DNA from: Micromonospora lupini
Lineage (GTDB): Bacteria > Actinomycetota > Actinomycetes > Mycobacteriales > Micromonosporaceae
Direction: 5' to 3'
DNA: 64,000 bases
Assembly (NCBI RefSeq): GCF_026342015.1
Contig: NZ_JAPENL010000001.1
Coordinates: 2,356,001-2,420,000 of the forward strand
In this document: positions 52,266 through 60,300 of the stretch, piece after piece
Numbering within the stretch: the first letter of the stretch is position 1
How the letters are laid out: the number at the start of each line of letters is the position of its first letter
Position numbers and translations under genes: made by a program
Notes under the pieces: generated by a model
Seen by the model: the letters and a program-made list of their open reading frames with translations, nothing else
Database searches by the model: none
What the model was told of the DNA's origin: nothing

Positions 52266-52506
52266 CGCCGTCGAGGGCGAAGTGACAGAACGCCTTCACC
52301 GACTCCAGGTGGATGCTGTCCAACGACTCGAAGTCGATCTCGACGTCGAACTCCTCCTCGACGGCGAGCAGGAACGTGATCATGTGCAGCGAGTCGATGC
52401 CGAGGTCGAGCAGCAGATTCGTGTCCGCCGTCACCTCCTGGGCCAGCGCCGGATCCTCCAGAACCCGCGCGAGCAGGGCCGCCATGCGGGTGACCACCTC
52501 TGCCAT
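52255..52506 (-). CDS. Acyl carrier protein
   Basis: The 83-residue carrier protein has the phosphopantetheine serine at position 39 in LLLDLGIDSLHMITFLLAVE. Acidic helix II and a helix III segment (DSIHLESVKAFCHFALDG) fit the four-helix ACP fold. It is not a fatty-acid ACP by context: it lies between the radical SAM and ATP-grasp genes, 4 bp after the former and overlapping the latter, so it is dedicated to this cluster. The thioester-linked group may be an amino acid that the radical SAM enzyme and the condensation domain act on. Confidence 0.93.
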   Translation of the reverse strand: MAEVVTRMAALLARVLEDPALAQEVTADTNLLLDLGIDSLHMITFLLAVEEEFDVEIDFESLDSIHLESVKAFCHFALDGDGR

Positions 52507-52510
52507 GCGT

Positions 52511-53689
52511 TCACTCCCCGCTCAGGTAGAGAAGGATGCACTTCGAGCACACAGGCATGAGCCCGCTGTCGCGCAGGATGCCGCGGACCCGGGTGAAGCG
52601 CTCGCTCTGCCAGATGTCCTGCATGGACTGCTCACCGAGGTCGCCGATCACGAACTCGGGGAAGAACTTGCACGAGCTGACCCGGCCGTCGGCGTGGATC
52701 TCGATCCGGTTGGACACGGCCAGGCAGCGGCTGCGCCGCTGGGCGGGACGGGAGGTGCCGCGGATGAAGTCGTCGATCTCATCCGCTTCGACCTGCGGCT
52801 GGTAGCGCACCCGCAGATCCCACACCCGGCTCGCCAGTCGCGCCATCGACTCCTTCAGCACCGGCAGGTGCTGCTCGGGCAGCGCATAGGTGTACGAGTG
52901 CCACGTCGGCTTGTCGCCCGGCTCCGGCGGGTTGAGCCAGGAGAACGACTCCTCGTAGAGCCGGTCCATCGCCGACGCCGTCTCCGGGCTGATGTACCAG
53001 GGCAGCAGCCAGTACACCGAGTTGAAGCCCGTCTGCTCGGCCCACTCGGTGAACTCGTACATGCGGCCGACCATGTCCTCGCTGACCATGCACGCGACGG
53101 ACAACTCGCCCTGGTACTCGCCGCGCCGTTGGAGGTCGAGCATCGCCTCGACGTTGCGCATGGTGCGCCGGAACGATCCCTTGCCCCGCAACGCCTCGTG
53201 CTCCGGCTCGAAGCCGTCGAGGCTGACCAGCAGGTTGAGTCGTGGCCCGATGGTCAGCAGGTGTTCCGCGTTGCGCTCCATCAGCAGGCCGTTCGTGCAC
53301 ATGTTGACGACTCGCGGCACGGCGCCGAGCAGCTTCGCGATCTCTCCGAACCGGGTGTGCATCAGGGGCTCGCCGCCCCACAGGAAGACCTTCGACTGCT
53401 CGGGCGCGGTCGTCTCCAGCACGTCCCGGACGATGTCGAGGTCGAGTTCGGAACGCCTGCGCTGGCTGTCGTAGTTGTGGAAGAAGCCCTGCTCGTTCCA
53501 CTGGAAGCAGTGATGGCACCGCAGGTTGCACCGGTAGGTCAGCTGCATGCTGACCTCCTGCGGCAACGCGGTGGCGTAGAGGGGATCCGCCGCCAGATTG
53601 CGACGCGTCGCCGACCTGATCGCCACCGTCCGGCGCAGGTCGTGCAGTTCCCCGGACGTGAAGACCTTGTTGGTACGTGGGTAGGACAT
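52511..53689 (-). CDS. Radical SAM enzyme with twitch-type auxiliary cluster domain
   Basis: The 392-residue enzyme has the radical SAM motif CNLRCHHC (Cys 54, 58, 61) after MQLTY, the GGEPLMH SAM-binding region and a C-terminal Cys set: C322, C340 (in ADGRVSSC), C381 and C384 (CSKC eight residues from the end). This is half of a SPASM set and matches a twitch domain with one auxiliary [4Fe-4S] cluster, as in BtrN and AtsB-like dehydrogenases. The reaction is probably hydrogen abstraction on a carrier-bound or sugar substrate, leading to oxidation, epimerisation or ring closure. It is the first gene of the minus operon; ATG 53687-53689 has GGGGAG upstream. Confidence 0.9.
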   Translation of the reverse strand: MSYPRTNKVFTSGELHDLRRTVAIRSATRRNLAADPLYATALPQEVSMQLTYRCNLRCHHCFQWNEQGFFHNYDSQRRRSELDLDIVRDVLETTAPEQSKVFLWGGEPLMHTRFGEIAKLLGAVPRVVNMCTNGLLMERNAEHLLTIGPRLNLLVSLDGFEPEHEALRGKGSFRRTMRNVEAMLDLQRRGEYQGELSVACMVSEDMVGRMYEFTEWAEQTGFNSVYWLLPWYISPETASAMDRLYEESFSWLNPPEPGDKPTWHSYTYALPEQHLPVLKESMARLASRVWDLRVRYQPQVEADEIDDFIRGTSRPAQRRSRCLAVSNRIEIHADGRVSSCKFFPEFVIGDLGEQSMQDIWQSERFTRVRGILRDSGLMPVCSKCILLYLSGE

Positions 53690-53710
53690 GCAGGCTCCCC
53701 GCTCGTCTGC

Positions 53711-53726
53711 CACGAAACGATTCGTG
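53711..53726. promoter_or_regulatory. Palindromic operator candidate upstream of the radical SAM operon
   Basis: CACGAA-ACGA-TTCGTG, a perfect 6-4-6 palindrome, lies 22 bp upstream of the radical SAM start codon. A further TTCGTG/imperfect hairpin follows at about 53731-53768. No cluster-specific regulator gene is seen nearby. The remaining bases to 53881 contain no supported gene. Confidence 0.5.
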
Positions 53727-53881
53727 ATGGATCGGGGGCCGTTCGCATCCCTACATGCGCACGAACCCCCGGTATCACAAGGGAACCGGCGGCGGTCGTC
53801 CGACGTGGATGTGAGTGTCCTGCTCACCCCGCCACGGGTCGTTCACCACCCTGACACATGAGGGTCTTCGCCGTAAACCCC

Positions 53882-54802
53882 TCAGCGCAGGGCGCGGAAC
53901 AGCAGCAGGTAGGCGCAGTAGCCCAGGGGCACCACCAGGAAGCAGATCAGGAACCCGAGTGGCAGATAGCGGGGTGGGGTGCCGGCGACCATCGCGGGTC
54001 TCCCCCACCGACCCAGCACCAGATATCCCCCGAAGAACGCCAGCGCCGGCAGCCCCGCACAGATCCACGCGCCGAGTGTGAAGCCGTCGACCATGCCGAC
54101 CCCGGAGGCGACCACCAGGATCAGCATGAGCACCCCCGCCGCCGCGCCGCACGAGGCGTAGACGGCTACCGCCCGCGCCAGCGGCGACCACGTCGGCAGC
54201 AGCGCCGGTCGTTGGGCCAGCAACTCGGCCTGCTGCCCGTGCCGGTCCGCCTCGTCGGCCATCCGCCGGGCCAACTCCAACTCCACCACCGGGTCGACCG
54301 CCGCCGCCCGCTGCGCCGGAACCCCGACGCCCGCCGGGCTCACCGCCGTCGGCAGCGCCAGCGGCGCCTGCACCGCCGGCAGCTCGGGGTACGCCCCGAC
54401 ACCCGCCCGCCCCGGCACGCCTGCTGCGCCGGCGGATCGGCCGTCCCCCGATCCGGGTGCGGCGGCCGAGCCGGACCCCGTCGGCGGACCAGGCCAGGCG
54501 GCGGAGTCACCTGCCGACCCGGTCGGCACCGGCGAGCCGGACCCCCCGGGCGGGACGCCGGGCCTCGCTCCCGGCATGTCGTCGCCCGGTGCGGCGGTCG
54601 GGCCGGGTGGTGGCTTGTCGACGCCGATCGCGCGGCCGAGCTGGTCGAGGCGGTGCCCCTGGGCGGTCAGCCGCTGGTGCAGGTAGTCGGCGGCGGCGTG
54701 CAGGCCACGGCGGCGCTCGGACTCGGCTGCGGCATCCCGCTCGCCGGCGCGGCGGTGCTCGGCGAGCTGTCGGGCCAGCGCCACGTACTCCTCGAAGGAC
54801 AC
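53882..54802 (-). CDS. Membrane protein with disordered linker, partner of the FtsK-like ATPase
   Basis: The 306-residue protein from GTG 54800-54802 (VSFEEYVALARQLAEHRRAG) has a charged helical N-terminus (about 1-60), a Pro/Gly/Ala-rich disordered middle (about 70-160), and a second helical piece (VELELARRMADEADRHGQQA). Three to four hydrophobic helices lie at the C-terminus (VLMLILVVASGVGMVDGFTL and LPLGFLICFLVVPLGYCAYL). The start is 2 bp after the stop of the FtsK-like gene, with GGGGAG inside that gene's end, so the genes are coupled. No family is recognised. Confidence 0.7.
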   Translation of the reverse strand: MSFEEYVALARQLAEHRRAGERDAAAESERRRGLHAAADYLHQRLTAQGHRLDQLGRAIGVDKPPPGPTAAPGDDMPGARPGVPPGGSGSPVPTGSAGDSAAWPGPPTGSGSAAAPGSGDGRSAGAAGVPGRAGVGAYPELPAVQAPLALPTAVSPAGVGVPAQRAAAVDPVVELELARRMADEADRHGQQAELLAQRPALLPTWSPLARAVAVYASCGAAAGVLMLILVVASGVGMVDGFTLGAWICAGLPALAFFGGYLVLGRWGRPAMVAGTPPRYLPLGFLICFLVVPLGYCAYLLLFRALR

Positions 54803-54804
54803 CG

Positions 54805-57360
54805 TCAACGCTCCCCGTACGACTCGTGCCCGTCGCGGGCGAACGGCACGATCAGCCTCGTGCGCTGGTCGTGCCGGTCGACAAGCAGCGCCCGGTCGGC
54901 GCGGGGCGTGTAGGCCAGGTCGTGCACCCCGAGGTGCAGGGCCAGCTCGGCGCCGGGCACGTTGAGCGCGACGAGGCAGGCGACGTCGTCGCGGTTCTGG
55001 GTGCCACCGAGGTCGTCGGAGAGCCGCCGCAGGCCACGCCACCAGCCGAGCAGGTGCACGCCCTGGGCGGGGCCGTGGCGCAGCAGCGTACGCAGGTCGT
55101 CCAGGCCGGAGCGGAAGGTGACCGGGTCGGCAGCACCGAGGACTCCGGCGGCGGTGTCCATCCCGAACACCACAAGGTATTCGCGGCCGGCCGGCTCGGC
55201 GGCCAGCGCGACGATCCGGTCGCGCAGCCCGGCCGCGTCGAGGCGGTGCACCGGGTGACCCGCGGCCCGCAGCGCCGCCTCGGTCTCGGCCGCGATCGGG
55301 TCGGCGGCGGTGACCAGGCAGGCCACCTGGAACCGGGCGTCGCCGGGGCTGTGCTGGCGGGCCAGGCTCAGCGCGGCGGCGCGCAGCACGTCCGCACCGG
55401 CCGGTGCGGTGCCCACCACGGCGAGGTGCCGGCCGGGGGTGGAGTCCATCAGGAACAGCGCCGTGGTGCCGTGCACGTCGACAGTCCGGCCGACAAGCGC
55501 CATGGGGCGCCGGCCACCGGGGCGCAGCCCGGCGAAGGTGGGATCGTCCTCGACGCGCGCCGCCTCGTACCCCTTGAAGACCGCCGGGGCCCGCGAGCCC
55601 GCCGGGCGGGCCTGCCACAGCTCGTGGCGCAGCGCGGCGAGGTCGGCCGCGGCGGCGTGCGCGTCGGGGAAGCGCAGCACGGTGTCCGCGCCGACCGCGC
55701 CGGCGGCCGTGTTGACCACTGCGGAGCCGATCGGCAGGGCCGCAGCGGCGTCGTTGAGCTGGTCGAGGACACCGCCGCCGCCGGGCAGCGCCACCCGCAG
55801 CGCGAACTGCCCGAAGATCGCCTCGGCCCGGCCGTAGAGCGCCTCGATGCCTGTCATGCTCTGACTGGCCAGCACCAGGTGGATGCCGTAGGAGCGGCCC
55901 TTGCGGGCCAGTTCCTCCAGCAGGTCGACGGATTCGCGGGCCAGCGCGTCGTTGCCGGCGAGCAGCACGTGGAACTCGTCGATGACGGCCACGATGCGCG
56001 GCAGCGGACTGTCCCGCGGCAGGTCGGCGAGCTTGGTGACGCCGTGCCGCTTCAGCGCGGTGGCCCGGCGCTGTGCCTCCCGGCGCAGCTCGCGCAGCAC
56101 GGCGAGGCCGTACTCGCGGTCGGACTCGATGCCTACCGCACGGGCGTGCGGCAGCCAGGACGGGTCGCGGCCGGTGGGCACGAACTCGGTGAAGCTGACG
56201 CCCTCCTTGAAGTCGAGCAGGTAGAGCTGCAACTCGGCAGGCGAGTAGCGCGCGGCCAGCCCGTAGAGGACGTCGAGGAGGAAGACGGTCTTGCCGGCGC
56301 CGGTGCGCCCGCCGACCAGCCAGTGCGGGGTTGCGTCGTCGAAGGCGACAGTCAGCGCAGTGTCGAAGGCGACGGTCAGCGGCGCGGCGCCGGTCCTGCC
56401 GACGACTGTGCGCAGGCCGTTGGCCGCGGACTCGGCCCAGCGCCGCTCGGGCAGCAGCTCGGCGAAGGGCAGCGCGTCGGCGCGGCGGGCGGCGGCGCCG
56501 AGGTGCTCGGCGAGCGCACGCACCGAGGCCGGCGGCGGGTCGCCGTCGAGCAGCACCGGCGCGGCGAGGCCACTGCCGTCGGCACTGAACGGGGCGCCGG
56601 GCGGGTCGCCGACGTGCGCGTACCCCTCAGTGAGCCGGAGGGCGGTGGTGCTGCCCAGCGGCGGCGAGGTCTCGCCGGGCAGCCGGGACGGGTGGCCGGC
56701 GAGGAGCACGCAGACGGCGGCGGCCGGGCCGGCGTGGGTGAGCGCGGCGAGCCGGGCCAGCTCGCGCGGCGGCGGGGCGGCGGTGGCGACCACCAGCAGC
56801 AACTGACGGGTGGCGGGGTCGGCGTGCTGGGCGGCGCGGGCGTGCCGTTCGGCAGCGTCCAGCAGGGCGGCCACCTCGGCCTCGCTGGTGGCCGGAGCGT
56901 CGAGGACGCCGGCGTCGAGCAGCGGACGCAGCGGGCCGAAGGTGGCGCCCAGCGCGGCGGTGTCGATGCCGGTGACCCGGACCCGACCGGGTGGCGCGGT
57001 GGCGACCAGCCGCAGCACCAGCGCCCGCAGCAGCGCGGCGACGCGCCCGTCCCGGGCGTCGGTGTCCAGTGCCAGGTGGTGGCCGCCGCCGAGCGGCAGC
57101 AGGACGGGGAAGCCGCCGTCCTGGGTGGACGCCTCGCCGATCCGTACCGGAGCGGGCTCATCGGTGAGCGGCGTCGCTCCCGGGTCGGGAGTGGCGAGCG
57201 CGCCGCCGACACGGGCCAGGCGGGCCACCAGCTCGCCGACGCCGCCGGGAGCGGCAGTGGTGGCTGTCGTGCCGAGCGCCCCAACGGCATTGGCCAGATG
57301 TGCCCGGGCCGCCCGGTGGGAGTTGACCGCCTGCCCGTACGCCGACGCGAGCCTGCCCAC
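54805..57360 (-). CDS. FtsK/SpoIIIE-type ATPase
   Basis: The 851-residue protein has an FtsK-type motor with Walker A GGRTGAGKT at residues 350-358 and Walker B IVAVIDEF at 456-463, plus LLDFKEGVSFTEFV and GIHLVLASQSMTGIEALYGR. A second, degenerate nucleotide-binding domain follows (HLAVVGTAPAGADVLRAAAL near residue 650), as in EccC and other multi-domain FtsK ATPases. No transmembrane helix is seen, unlike DNA-pumping FtsK; the first 340 residues are unlike known modules. An 8-residue tandem repeat (LTVAFDTA, LTVAFDDA) stands just before the Walker A strand. It may drive export or assembly of a cell-envelope machine with its neighbours; type VII WXG100 genes are absent. Confidence 0.85.
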   Translation of the reverse strand: MGRLASAYGQAVNSHRAARAHLANAVGALGTTATTAAPGGVGELVARLARVGGALATPDPGATPLTDEPAPVRIGEASTQDGGFPVLLPLGGGHHLALDTDARDGRVAALLRALVLRLVATAPPGRVRVTGIDTAALGATFGPLRPLLDAGVLDAPATSEAEVAALLDAAERHARAAQHADPATRQLLLVVATAAPPPRELARLAALTHAGPAAAVCVLLAGHPSRLPGETSPPLGSTTALRLTEGYAHVGDPPGAPFSADGSGLAAPVLLDGDPPPASVRALAEHLGAAARRADALPFAELLPERRWAESAANGLRTVVGRTGAAPLTVAFDTALTVAFDDATPHWLVGGRTGAGKTVFLLDVLYGLAARYSPAELQLYLLDFKEGVSFTEFVPTGRDPSWLPHARAVGIESDREYGLAVLRELRREAQRRATALKRHGVTKLADLPRDSPLPRIVAVIDEFHVLLAGNDALARESVDLLEELARKGRSYGIHLVLASQSMTGIEALYGRAEAIFGQFALRVALPGGGGVLDQLNDAAAALPIGSAVVNTAAGAVGADTVLRFPDAHAAAADLAALRHELWQARPAGSRAPAVFKGYEAARVEDDPTFAGLRPGGRRPMALVGRTVDVHGTTALFLMDSTPGRHLAVVGTAPAGADVLRAAALSLARQHSPGDARFQVACLVTAADPIAAETEAALRAAGHPVHRLDAAGLRDRIVALAAEPAGREYLVVFGMDTAAGVLGAADPVTFRSGLDDLRTLLRHGPAQGVHLLGWWRGLRRLSDDLGGTQNRDDVACLVALNVPGAELALHLGVHDLAYTPRADRALLVDRHDQRTRLIVPFARDGHESYGER

Positions 57361-57459
57361 CCTCTGCCCCCAACGCCAACGGCCGTCTGGTCCCGGAAAC
57401 CCTAACGGACGCCGGTGGCACCCGGACAGTCCTGCGAGGACGTGTCACAGGCCGCTCGG

Positions 57460-60156
57460 TCACACCGGGCCGCAGGCCGGGGGGCCGGCGGCGTCGGCCA
57501 CCCCGCAGCGGAACACCTCCACCGGCGCCGCGGCCACGTCGGGCACCTGTTCCACCCGCATCAGGGCCAGCCGCTTGTCGACCGGCTCGCCCGAGTCGGG
57601 GGTGAACCGGATCAACCCGGCCACCCCGAGGTAGCCCTGGCCGGCGTTCTGCCGGAGCACCTCCGCGTGCACCGCGACCGGGTTGACCGACCTCGGTTCC
57701 CAGCGTTGCCCCGGGTCGGCGTGATGCAGCCGGGCGGCGAGGCTCTCCACCGCCCGGATGAGCATCATCGCCGCGTCGTAGGCGAGGCTGACCCGCTCGC
57801 CTACCTGTTGTTCGGACCCCGGTCGGCAGCGCGGCGGGTCGAGCAGGTCGTCGGACTGGATCAACGCCAGGAAGCTGGCCCGCGCGTCGTCGCGCCGGTC
57901 CCGGGCCGCCCGCAACGCGGCGCAGGTGGCCAGGGCTGCTTTGGAGACGTACGTGACGGGCAGGTTGCCGGGCGCGGCGGCGCGCAGGCCGGGGTTGGCC
58001 ATGTAGCGGTTCGCCGAGTCGTCGGCGACCAGGTGCCGGGGCGGGTTGCCGCCGCACTCCCGCAGCGCCCGCAGGAACCCGTCGAACTCGGACCACCGTC
58101 CGGCGTAGAAGAGCAGGCCGGGGTAGCCGCACTCGTCGGTCAGCCGCTGCCCGGTGCGCCACTCGTCGAGGCGGGTGATCCGAGGGCCGAACCGTTGTCG
58201 GAGCCCGTCGACGAGGGTGCCCACGTAGAGGTCCTCGGTGAGCGAGCTGCCCTCCAGAGTGGTGTAGAAGACGTGCGCCTCGTTGACCTTCAGCACCTGT
58301 TTGGCGTACGCGTCGACAAGCTGCACCTGGTCCTTGTTCGGCGCGGAGATCTGGAGGTAGAGGCGGGAGTTGGCGTCCATCCTGTCGGCGGAGAGCGTGG
58401 GCGCCAGCACCGGCAGCCCGACCTGGTTCAGATCGCGCAGCGCGCGGGCGGTGCTGGTCCGGCTCTCCACCAGCCCGACCACCCCGAGCACCGTGGGGTC
58501 GTCGCGGGCCAACTCGGCAAGCATCGCCACCGCCCGGTCGGCGTAGATCATCTGTCGACCGGCGTTGGCCACCACGATCCGCAACAACGCCGCGCCGTCG
58601 GCGCCGGCCGACTCCTTCAGCAGCGCGTACTGGGCGGTGGCCATGCCCTCCAGCTCCTCCCGCTCGGAGACGTACGACTCCTCGTCCGCGCGGGTCCGGT
58701 TGCCGGTCAGGGTGCCCAGGTAGACAAGCGTGAGGAAGGGCCGACGCCGATCGCTGCGCTGCCAGACCTCCTCGGCGGCGCGGTTCTGCGCGAAGATCCG
58801 CCGCTGGACGGTGCGCAGCCGGTCCTGGCCGGGGTCGTTGTTGAACACCTGCGCTGCGCGGTCGCTGTAGCCCACGCACTCGCCGCTGGCGGCGATCTCG
58901 ACCGAGACGCGACCGCCGGTGAGTGAGGGGTGGCAGCCCAGCCCCCACCTGGTGCCCGCCCACAGCCCGAGCGCCGCCACCAGCACCAGGCAGAGCGCCG
59001 CCGGCAGGAAGCGCCGTGACCACCAGGGCGGATCGGGTGCGGAGAAGGGCCGGATGCCGCCCCGCGACGGCGGGCCGGTGTCGGTGTCGTCGGGACGCAG
59101 CACCACAAGCCACGCGGCCGGGCGGCGCAGCCGCCGCATCTCCGGCAGCGCCTCGGCCCACTCGTCGTACGCCTCGTCGGCCTCGGTCAAGGGGTGCGGT
59201 TCGGGCAGCTCCGGCGGGGGCTGTCCGCCGGATGCGACGATCAGCAGCGGGTCGTTGCGGCCGGTCTCGGTGCGGACGTCGCCGATCAGCCGGACCAGCT
59301 CCCCGCCGGCGTTGCCGGGAGCGACGTGGTCGAGCAGTAGCGCCGGGTACGCCGTGCGTCGCCAGTCCGACGGCCGCCAGACCCGACGCCGGTACGCCTG
59401 ACGCAGGTCCTCCAGGAACGCGTGCAGCAGAAGCTTGTTGACCTGGTCGGGTTGCTCTCCGTCGCGCCACCCGGCGGTGAGCCGCTCGGCGAAACCGAGG
59501 AAGGTGACCGACTGCCGGGGCGCCAGGTACTGCTGACGCATGAACCAGCGGTAGTGCCTGCCGAGCAGCGGCACCCGACCGGAGACGGCGGCCCGGAAGA
59601 CCACTCCGGGCACCGCGCGGCGGACCAGCCAGAGCAGCACCTGGGAGACCATGCTGACCGTGTCACCGCCGGAGGGCAACGCCCCCGAGGTACGCGGGCC
59701 ACGCCTGTCACGCAGCCGGCGGACCAGGGCCGCACGGCTGTCGTCGGCGTCGACGCCGAAACTGAGGCTCTGCTGCATCAGCCAGTCGGCGAGCGGGTAG
59801 TGCCGGAAACGCAGCCGGGCGGCGCCGAAGGCCTCCAGGGAGAGCTGGCGGTGCAGTTCGCGCAGCAGCGCCGGCACGTCCCCGGCAGCCGGTGGCGCCT
59901 CGACGTCAAGCACGGCGTGCGGCACTCGGCGTCGGGGGCCCTGGCCGAAGAAGCGCCGCAGCGGCACCATCAGTTCCTGCGTCTCGGCGCGGACCAGCCA
60001 GAGCAACGGCAGCCGGCGGTCACCGCGGCGGGGACGCCGCAGCAACTGGGCGAGCAACGTGAAGAGCTCCAGACCCCCGGCCGGCAGGCGGTCTCGATGG
60101 CCGGTCGTCTGCCGCTGGCCGATCAACTCCTGTTTGGACAGCTCCGACCGCCGCAC
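57460..60156 (-). CDS. Membrane-anchored periplasmic-binding-type sensor with degraded NTPase-like domain
   Basis: The 898-residue protein starts at GTG 60154-60156 with a near-perfect GGAGGTGA before it. Residues 1-375 look like a cytoplasmic P-loop NTPase relic: LPLLWLVRAETQELMVPLRR stands where Walker A should be but has no GxxxxGK[ST], while YPALLLDHVAPGNAGGELVR resembles Walker B. A single TM helix (PAALCLVLVAALGLWAGTRW) follows, and the remaining 480 residues form an extracellular type I periplasmic-binding (leucine-binding-like) domain, including IVVANAGRQMIYADRAVAML and VLGVVGLVESRTSTARALRD. Ligand sensing outside could be relayed to the ATPase encoded next. It is the first gene of the three-gene unit. 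Confidence 0.75.
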   Translation of the reverse strand: MRRSELSKQELIGQRQTTGHRDRLPAGGLELFTLLAQLLRRPRRGDRRLPLLWLVRAETQELMVPLRRFFGQGPRRRVPHAVLDVEAPPAAGDVPALLRELHRQLSLEAFGAARLRFRHYPLADWLMQQSLSFGVDADDSRAALVRRLRDRRGPRTSGALPSGGDTVSMVSQVLLWLVRRAVPGVVFRAAVSGRVPLLGRHYRWFMRQQYLAPRQSVTFLGFAERLTAGWRDGEQPDQVNKLLLHAFLEDLRQAYRRRVWRPSDWRRTAYPALLLDHVAPGNAGGELVRLIGDVRTETGRNDPLLIVASGGQPPPELPEPHPLTEADEAYDEWAEALPEMRRLRRPAAWLVVLRPDDTDTGPPSRGGIRPFSAPDPPWWSRRFLPAALCLVLVAALGLWAGTRWGLGCHPSLTGGRVSVEIAASGECVGYSDRAAQVFNNDPGQDRLRTVQRRIFAQNRAAEEVWQRSDRRRPFLTLVYLGTLTGNRTRADEESYVSEREELEGMATAQYALLKESAGADGAALLRIVVANAGRQMIYADRAVAMLAELARDDPTVLGVVGLVESRTSTARALRDLNQVGLPVLAPTLSADRMDANSRLYLQISAPNKDQVQLVDAYAKQVLKVNEAHVFYTTLEGSSLTEDLYVGTLVDGLRQRFGPRITRLDEWRTGQRLTDECGYPGLLFYAGRWSEFDGFLRALRECGGNPPRHLVADDSANRYMANPGLRAAAPGNLPVTYVSKAALATCAALRAARDRRDDARASFLALIQSDDLLDPPRCRPGSEQQVGERVSLAYDAAMMLIRAVESLAARLHHADPGQRWEPRSVNPVAVHAEVLRQNAGQGYLGVAGLIRFTPDSGEPVDKRLALMRVEQVPDVAAAPVEVFRCGVADAAGPPACGPV

Positions 60157-60300
60157 GCGTCACCTCCGATTCACCAAGTGTGACCTTGCGGTGCAAGATG
60201 CGCCAGAGATCGATGATCTGGCGCGCGGGCGGCGGGCGGCGATGTTCACAGTTGTCGATTAGGTTGGCGGTGCGTACATCCGATGGAGGGAGTCCACCTC

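Noticed and set aside
53690..53881. RiPP precursor peptide gene next to the radical SAM gene
   Set aside because: No short frame with ribosome site and core-like sequence was found here or in 48938-48966; the adjacent ACP argues for a carrier-bound substrate instead.
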